This document shows positions 11,599 through 15,600 of a stretch of 15,600 nucleotides of DNA, piece after piece. A model generated the notes under the pieces. That model saw nothing but the letters and a program-made list of their open reading frames with translations. It ran no database searches and had not been told where the DNA came from. Position 1 is the stretch's first letter. Every line of letters starts with the position of its first letter. The position numbers and the translations under genes were made by a program. The DNA is from Nanobdellota archaeon. Lineage in GTDB: Archaea; Nanobdellota; Nanobdellia; Pacearchaeales; GW2011-AR1. The DNA lies in the NCBI GenBank assembly GCA_018901375.1, contig JAHIEP010000141.1, positions 1 through 15,600 on the forward strand. Direction: 5' to 3'.

Positions 11599-12171
11599 TT
11601 ATTCACTTTTAACAAAATCCATTATTTCTATTATTTTTTCCGTTTCGTCAAAATGCCCCTCGCTCTTTTTTGTGATTATTTTAGAACCAAATTTATTTTT
11701 AAATAATTCAGAATCACTTATCGGAACACATTCGTCGTCATCGGAAAATATAGATAAAAAATTAGTAGTATGATTTTTAATCTTCTCAAAATCGATAGGA
11801 GTTTCTATCCATGACTTAGCAATCTCTCGTTCTTCCTCTTCTTCGTAGGCTGTATCGAGTAGATTAAACCACCCAGCCACAAACACACATCCACCTATTT
11901 TTTTATTCCCATTTAATTCCGAAAGGTATCTTAAGATAGCTTGACATCCAATACTATGACCCACAAAAAAAATATTCTCATCTAACACCGCAATATTTTC
12001 CTTCAGGAAACCAACCCATTCATCAATTTTAGGCTCTTCCGAATTAGGCATCTTGAAAGCCATGAAATCAATATCCTCATCTTTACATTGATTTCTTAAG
12101 GATGGAACCCATGCAACTTCCTTCGAATTATCTCCCCATCCATGAACAAAATAAATTTTTTTCTTTTCCAT
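11599..12171 (-). CDS. RBBP9/YdeN-type alpha/beta serine hydrolase
   Basis: 190 residues from the ATG at 12171. The first strand ends in YFVHGWGDN (7-15, oxyanion-hole region), the nucleophile elbow is GHSIG with S73, an acidic SDDDECVP (143-150) supplies the aspartate, and EGHF gives H173. This order and the short length match the RBBP9/YdeN family of small serine hydrolases; the substrate is unknown. TTG at 12174 also opens the frame, but the AAATAAATAGG box 26 bases upstream of the ATG favours 12171. Unlike its neighbours the gene is T- and A-rich on both strands, has little of the local C-over-G skew and carries no heptamer insertion, so it may be a more recent arrival. Confidence 0.8.
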   Translation of the reverse strand: MEKKKIYFVHGWGDNSKEVAWVPSLRNQCKDEDIDFMAFKMPNSEEPKIDEWVGFLKENIAVLDENIFFVGHSIGCQAILRYLSELNGNKKIGGCVFVAGWFNLLDTAYEEEEEREIAKSWIETPIDFEKIKNHTTNFLSIFSDDDECVPISDSELFKNKFGSKIITKKSEGHFDETEKIIEIMDFVKSE

Positions 12172-12190
12172 CAAAACCCAAACAAACCAA

Positions 12191-12206
12191 CCTATTTATT
12201 TCTTTC
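12191..12206 (-). promoter_or_regulatory. TATA box of the hydrolase gene
   Basis: On the - strand GAAAGAAATAAATAGG has its AT core 26 bases before the ATG at 12171. The same 16 bases precede the gene at 11497. Confidence 0.55.
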
Positions 12207-12211
12207 CAAAA

Positions 12212-12311
12212 CCCGCCAATTCCCCAGCGAAGCTGAGCCATCCATTCGCCGACGAGCCATCCAGTCGCAAAGCGACTGAGCCCTCCAAAAGTTTTACGAA
12301 GAAAAACTTTT
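12212..12311 (-). repeat. Mini-hairpin array with AGCCATC linker, after the ATPase gene
   Basis: On + : CCGCCAATTCC leader (12213-12223), CAGC-GAA-GCTG (12225-12235), a degenerate unit CATTCGCCGACG (12243-12254), CAGTCGC-AAA-GCGACTG (12262-12278), and AAAAGTTTT/AAAACTTTT with a 7-base loop (12287-12311). AGCCATC stands at 12236-12242 and 12255-12261 and AGCCCTC at 12279-12285. The final hairpin contains the ATPase stop codon. Linkers, terminal variant and first hairpin are identical to the array at 4494-4588. Confidence 0.8.
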
Positions 12312-13127
12312 CGAAATCCCCTCTTTCCAAAAAGACGGCAAAGGATTCACAACAAACCCACGAAACTTTCCACCATAAACATACCCAACCCCATCCTCCT
12401 CGCCAAACTCCTTAAATCCACCCTCAGCCTCCCCATAAATCTTCTGCACAATCTTCCTCTCAAAATCTTTCTGCAACAGCGACGACGGTTTCAAAACCAA
12501 AAAATCCGCCTGCCTCAAAACATTAACTTCCAAGTTCGAAGAATTCTGCGACACAAACAAGATACTAATATTCTTATGTCGAGCAATCATTATCAATTCA
12601 CTAAGCAACTTATTCGCGCTACTCATCGAACTACGAGAATTAAACAAAATCCCACCCTCATCAATCAGCACCAAAGAATTATTTTTAATCTCATCAATCC
12701 CAGAAACAATCCCAATCCACGACGGCAACTCCTCCGCCCTAAACCCCATAGCAAAACATTTCTTCTTATACTTCGCATGAAAATTTTCCAAAAACTTAAC
12801 CCCAAAAGCCGTCTTACCCGAGCCCCGCGCCCCAAGCACAATACCTATCTGACTATCCGACCCAGCAACATGCTTAAGCCATTTATCATAATCACCGTCG
12901 ACAACTTTCAAAACCCTAAACTTCTCATGCCTCGCGTCCATCGCCTCCCGCCTCCGAGAAACTCTAACCTCCTCACTCTTCTTAGAAACCCGCTTCCCTA
13001 AAGCATAACTCCCCTTGACAAAATAATAAGGCAACTTTATCACAAACCAAACAAATTTCCCAACAGGCTTAAAATAATTAACCCTCTTCTTACTTTTTTT
13101 ACTCACAGCTTTCTTCACCTTTTTCAT
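12294..13127 (-). CDS. Zot-like / additional-strand P-loop ATPase
   Basis: 277 residues. Walker A is GARGSGKT (99-106, K105), Walker B is SLVLIDEGG (151-159, D156 and E157), and ILFVSQN (189-195) is a typical sensor strand with Q194. 'LIDEGG...' followed by a helix and 'ARHKNISILFVSQN' is the arrangement of Zot-type and FtsK/HerA-related ATPases, which act in DNA translocation, phage packaging or filament export. The N-terminus is very basic (MKKVKKAVSKKSKKR) and has an aromatic hydrophobic stretch at about 19-43 that could be membrane-associated. No nuclease or partner gene is adjacent. A viral or plasmid origin is possible but not shown. The C-terminal KSFSS is encoded by the hairpin array. 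A TTTTTATAGG box lies about 24 bases before the ATG. Confidence 0.7.
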   Translation of the reverse strand: MKKVKKAVSKKSKKRVNYFKPVGKFVWFVIKLPYYFVKGSYALGKRVSKKSEEVRVSRRREAMDARHEKFRVLKVVDGDYDKWLKHVAGSDSQIGIVLGARGSGKTAFGVKFLENFHAKYKKKCFAMGFRAEELPSWIGIVSGIDEIKNNSLVLIDEGGILFNSRSSMSSANKLLSELIMIARHKNISILFVSQNSSNLEVNVLRQADFLVLKPSSLLQKDFERKIVQKIYGEAEGGFKEFGEEDGVGYVYGGKFRGFVVNPLPSFWKEGISKSFSS

Positions 13128-13146
13128 AGATATCCAACAACTCCAA

Positions 13147-13157
13147 CCTATAAAAAT
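13147..13157 (-). promoter_or_regulatory. TATA box of the ATPase gene
   Basis: ATTTTTATAGG on the - strand is centred about 24 bases upstream of the ATG at 13127. Confidence 0.55.
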
Positions 13158-13164
13158 TTACCTC

Positions 13165-13330
13165 AAACAAAAATCCGTGTCCTCCGTGTTTCCCCTCCAT
13201 TTCCCAACCGTGTTCCTTTTCATTCTGTAGCCAATTATACACTCAAACCCTCACATATTGACTAATCCGCATTCCTTTTAATTTACTCAACAACTCACAC
13301 AATCAACAAAGTCAACTAAAACCCTAACAC
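13165..13330. repeat. Intergenic repeat mosaic downstream of pheS
   Basis: ATCCGTGTCCTCCGTGTTTC (13172-13191) is the CCGTG repeat. It is followed by two diverged rounds of the spacer module, CCGTGTTCCTTTTCATTCTG (13208-13227) with TAGCCAATTATACAC, and ATCCGCATTCCTTTTAATTT (13266-13285) with ACAATCAACAAAGTCAAC, separated by ACTCAAACCCTCACATATTG. The order is the same as at 9166-9295 after pheT and 8324-8390. No gene is seen. Confidence 0.6.
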
Positions 13331-13339
13331 ACTAAAAAA

Positions 13340-14908
13340 CTATTTAACCCAAAACTTCATATTCCGCAATTGGGTTAAATCATTTTTGTAAACCTCACGT
13401 AAATCCTTAATACCAAAAAACTCCGTAATAATCCTATCAAACCCCTGACCCCAAGCAAGCACCGGAACATGCCGCCCAAACATCGGAATCGTAACCTCAG
13501 GCCGAAACATCCCAGCCCCACCTAACTCAACCCACTTCTTCCTCTCAGGATGCCAAACATCAATCTCCAACGACGGCTCAGTATAAGCAAAATACCCAGG
13601 CCTCACCCGAATCTTCTCATACCCCATCTTCTTATAAAACTCCTTCAAATACCCAAGCAACTGCCTAAAATTCGCATTCTCATCGACGACAATTCCCTCA
13701 GTCTGATTAAACTCAAACCCATGCGACCAATCCACAGTCTCATTTCTAAAACACTTCCCAATCGCAAAAAACTTATAACTTCTATTTTCTATTTTCTGAT
13801 TTCTATTTTCTAGCGAAGCTCCTATCTCCATAAGCTTCCGAATAGAAAGCGAAGTCGTATGCGTCCTCAACAAAACCTTCCGAGCATCCTCCTCATCCCA
13901 TTTATACTGCCAACCCTTCGACCCATCAACCCCACCCTCATGCGCTTTCTTAACTGCAGCCAAAACATCCCTATTCCCTATTCCCTGATTCCTATTCCCT
14001 ACACTTTTTACATCAAGTCCCTTGATGTAAAAAGTGTCCTGCATCTCCCTAACCGGATGGTCCTGCGCCGTAAACAAAGCATCGAAAACAAAAAACCCAC
14101 TCTCAACATAATTCCCACTCATCTGCGCAAACCCCATCTCCAACCAAATCGACTTAGCATAATCCATAGCCTGATTAGTAAAATGCCTCTTCCCACCATA
14201 AACCCTCGGCACCGACGACGTCAAATCATAACGCCGAAACTTCTTTCCTTTCCAAGCCCCCGACTTCAAAATCTTCGGAGTCAAAGCCTCAATCAAATCC
14301 GCCCCCAAATCCGCCCCAGCTATCTCCTTACCCAGCTTAGTCAACTTAACACTCACCAACTTCTGCTCCTCGACCTCAACAATATCTTTCCTCTTCATCA
14401 ACTCAGAAAAAGCCAACTTATCCAAATCAACAATCGCATCAAAATCCATTGGCAACTTCTCCATAAAAAGTTCCTCAATCATTTTATTAGTAACCTCCTC
14501 CGGCCGAGCACTCAAATGTAACTTCCCCTGCCTAATCTCAATCAACGCCTTCTTCTTCAACGTCCCCAAAGCAATCTTCGCCTCGTTCTCATTCAACCCA
14601 CAAACATTTCTAATCTCCCCAATCGGAATAATCTTCTTTTCCTCCAAAGCATTCAACAAAGCCCGCTCCGGCAATTCCTTCTTCAAATAATTCAATCCCA
14701 AAATCCCAAGAATAACAATCTTCTTCTCCGACTCCTCAGTCTCAACCAATCCCTTATTCTTCAAAAACCCAACCGCCCTCAGCGTCGTAGTTTTATCCAA
14801 ATCCGCCTTCTCAGAAATTTCATCAATCCCAGAAAAACTCCCAGCCAACACCGGCAAAACACTCCGCTCCATCGGCGACAACGACTCAATAATCAAATTC
14901 TTATCCAT
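13340..14908 (-). CDS. pheS: Phenylalanine-tRNA ligase alpha subunit
   Basis: 522 residues from the ATG at 14908. The catalytic class II subunit for charging tRNA-Phe. The N-terminal 200 residues form winged-helix-type tRNA-binding domains. The catalytic part shows HPVREMQDTFYIKG, RTHTTSLSIRKL, motif 2 KFFAIGKCFRNETVD, then FNQTEGIVVD, and motif 3 LAWGQGFDRI. Two repeat-encoded in-frame inserts are present: LDVKSVGNRNQGIGNRD right after DTFYIKG, and SLENRNQKIENRS just before motif 2; both fall in surface loops of the family, judged by position only. The frame also opens with TTG at 14926, but CTTAAAAAAGG (14927-14937) is 25 bases before the ATG at 14908, so that start is chosen. The last codons (KFWVK) and the codons of DLTQ form an 11-bp inverted repeat. 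Confidence 0.94.
   Translation of the reverse strand: MDKNLIIESLSPMERSVLPVLAGSFSGIDEISEKADLDKTTTLRAVGFLKNKGLVETEESEKKIVILGILGLNYLKKELPERALLNALEEKKIIPIGEIRNVCGLNENEAKIALGTLKKKALIEIRQGKLHLSARPEEVTNKMIEELFMEKLPMDFDAIVDLDKLAFSELMKRKDIVEVEEQKLVSVKLTKLGKEIAGADLGADLIEALTPKILKSGAWKGKKFRRYDLTSSVPRVYGGKRHFTNQAMDYAKSIWLEMGFAQMSGNYVESGFFVFDALFTAQDHPVREMQDTFYIKGLDVKSVGNRNQGIGNRDVLAAVKKAHEGGVDGSKGWQYKWDEEDARKVLLRTHTTSLSIRKLMEIGASLENRNQKIENRSYKFFAIGKCFRNETVDWSHGFEFNQTEGIVVDENANFRQLLGYLKEFYKKMGYEKIRVRPGYFAYTEPSLEIDVWHPERKKWVELGGAGMFRPEVTIPMFGRHVPVLAWGQGFDRIITEFFGIKDLREVYKNDLTQLRNMKFWVK
13342..13380. repeat. 11-bp inverted repeat at the pheS 3' end
   Basis: ATTTAACCCAA (13342-13352) and TTGGGTTAAAT (13370-13380) are perfect inverted copies with a 17-base loop. 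One arm encodes DLTQ, the other the terminal WVK and stop. It could be a terminator-like stem or another inverted-copy event. Confidence 0.7.
13781..13820 (-). repeat. In-frame heptamer-hairpin composite in pheS (before motif 2)
   Basis: CTATTTT, CTATTTT, CTGATTT, CTATTTT heptamers (13782-13810) abut AGC-GAA-GCT (13812-13820). On - : hairpin, then AGAAAAT heptamers encoding LENRNQKIENR. The unit pattern, with CTGATT in the third place, parallels the C-rich array at 13970-14000 in the same gene. Confidence 0.7.
13968..14037 (-). repeat. In-frame heptamer-hairpin composite in pheS (after DTFYIKG)
   Basis: CCTATTC, CCTATTC, CCTGATT, CCTATTC heptamers (about 13969-13998) abut a perfect 17-bp inverted repeat, 14001-14017 with 14021-14037, with only TCC as loop. 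The right arm encodes the conserved DTFYIK; the left arm encodes DVKSV, so the insert contains an inverted copy of the neighbouring conserved sequence. The pheS frame is intact. Confidence 0.85.
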
Positions 14909-14924
14909 ACAACTCAATAGATTC

Positions 14925-14940
14925 AACCTTTTTTAAGGTT
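14925..14940. terminator. Hairpin after the LamG gene, overlapping the pheS TATA box
   Basis: AACCTT-TTTT-AAGGTT directly follows the LamG stop codon on the - strand and at the same time carries the CTTAAAAAAGG box 25 bases before the pheS ATG. Confidence 0.5.
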
Positions 14941-15600
14941 TAGTAATCACTTCTCTGATTCTCATAAATAGCAGTAACTTCATTCCCAGAAAGAGCTTTA
15001 TTATAAACCATTACATCATCCAAGAAACCATCAAAATAATATGCCCCAGCCAAACTATACTTTCCAATATTCATAACACCACCATTAGATACGGCAAGTA
15101 TTCCAGAATAAGGTCCTGCAGAATTTCTTTCCTCTCCGTCAACATATATTCTCATCATAGAACCATCCCATGTACCAACAACATGATGCCAGTCACCAAT
15201 AGAAATCGGATAATTACCTACCATTGCCCTACGAACTCCACCAATAGATAAACTCAACAAGACTTGACCATCACTCAATGCAAAATAAGAATCTGGATTA
15301 TCACCCTGAAAAATAAATCCATAATTTGAAGGATACAAAGCATCAGTCTTAACCCACGCCGCAAACGTAACATCTCCAACAATATTTAAATTTGTTGTGG
15401 TAGACTTAACAATATAATCATTTCCATCAAACTCATAAGAGCATCCATGTTCTGAAGGAGTATAACTACTATCCGAAGAAGCACATCTCAAAGCAGCTCC
15501 ATAAACTTCCCCATCATTATCCCCCCACCCATCATCAGCATCCCCATCAAATTTCCACCAGCTAACAAGTCCAGTAGTAGGCATCTCATAAAAATACTCC
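14940..15600 (-). CDS. LamG/concanavalin-type domain protein, 5' end outside the window
   Basis: At least 214 residues of a LamG-like jelly roll. GLVSWWKFDGDADD at the start, YEFDGNDYI, VTFAAWVKT, WHHVVGTWDGSMMRIYVDGE and the end FDGFLDDVMVYNKALSGNEV are the standard landmarks of the Laminin_G_3 type, usually a carbohydrate- or surface-binding module. Two cysteines (about 34 and 48) could form a disulfide, as in exported proteins. An ATG exists at 15584, but the frame stays open through EYFYE to the window edge and the domain lacks a signal peptide, so it is probably the C-terminal module of a larger exported or pilin-like protein. Codon use is less skewed and no heptamer insert is present. 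Confidence 0.8.
   Translation of the reverse strand, partial: EYFYEMPTTGLVSWWKFDGDADDGWGDNDGEVYGAALRCASSDSSYTPSEHGCSYEFDGNDYIVKSTTTNLNIVGDVTFAAWVKTDALYPSNYGFIFQGDNPDSYFALSDGQVLLSLSIGGVRRAMVGNYPISIGDWHHVVGTWDGSMMRIYVDGEERNSAGPYSGILAVSNGGVMNIGKYSLAGAYYFDGFLDDVMVYNKALSGNEVTAIYENQRSDY

Noticed and set aside
13859..14521. 220-codon + strand ORF
   Set aside because: Antisense of pheS; no start signal and shadow-type composition.

Overview
The window looks like a piece of an archaeal chromosome, most likely from a DPANN-type lineage (Pacearchaeota/Woesearchaeota-like). The evidence is separate archaeal-type PheS and PheT, a type II methionine aminopeptidase, an archaeal NSUN-family RNA methyltransferase with a PUA-domain partner, many small lineage-type hypothetical proteins, and TTTAAATA/TTATAAA boxes about 25 bases upstream of most start codons with no Shine-Dalgarno (leaderless archaeal promoters). 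The lineage is an inference. The + strand is strongly C-rich and G-poor throughout, so + and - genes have different codon and amino-acid styles.

Layout. 1-270: intergenic repeats, including an array of mini-hairpins. 268-1221 (-): methionine aminopeptidase. 1257-1440: candidate structured RNA (copy 1). 1476-2195 (+): PAS-like protein. 2231-2911: a degenerate IS with transposase C-terminus. 2956-3375 (+): low-molecular-weight phosphatase/ArsC-like protein. 3376-5589 (-): PUA protein, a hypothetical gene and the NSUN methyltransferase, probably an RNA-modification neighbourhood; a structured-RNA candidate lies at 3951-4037 and a hairpin array at 4494-4588. 5590-6154: hairpin cluster and a frameshifted DUF3800-like pseudogene. 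6155-6811 (+): exported coiled-coil protein. 6875-7456 (-): phosphoglycerate-mutase-like enzyme. 7516-7640: candidate RNA (copy 2). 7725-8042 (+): small membrane protein. 8075-8147 (+): tRNA-Thr(GGT). 8447-8926 (+): conserved-looking hypothetical. 9308-14908 (-): pheT and pheS with a small unknown gene, an RBBP9-like hydrolase and a Zot-like P-loop ATPase between them. 14940-15600 (-): LamG-type domain of a gene cut by the window edge.

The most unusual content is a repeat system running through genes and spacers alike. Again and again, short G-rich heptamer arrays (on the - strand TAGGNNN-like units) sit directly beside a short inverted repeat made from the adjoining sequence plus its reverse complement, always in the same order and orientation. 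About eleven such composites are visible. Several lie in frame inside essential genes (map, pheS, pheT, the PUA gene) and others form stop codons or gene ends (map, pheT, the small gene at 11264). Related arrays of mini-hairpins, often with a GAA triloop (GCGAAGC), are joined by constant linkers (CTAA or AGCCATC). The pheT gene also has a 102-bp duplication of its 5' end that leaves a second promoter-proximal mini-ORF ending on the pheT start codon. All of this was read by eye; no alignment, folding or database search was run.
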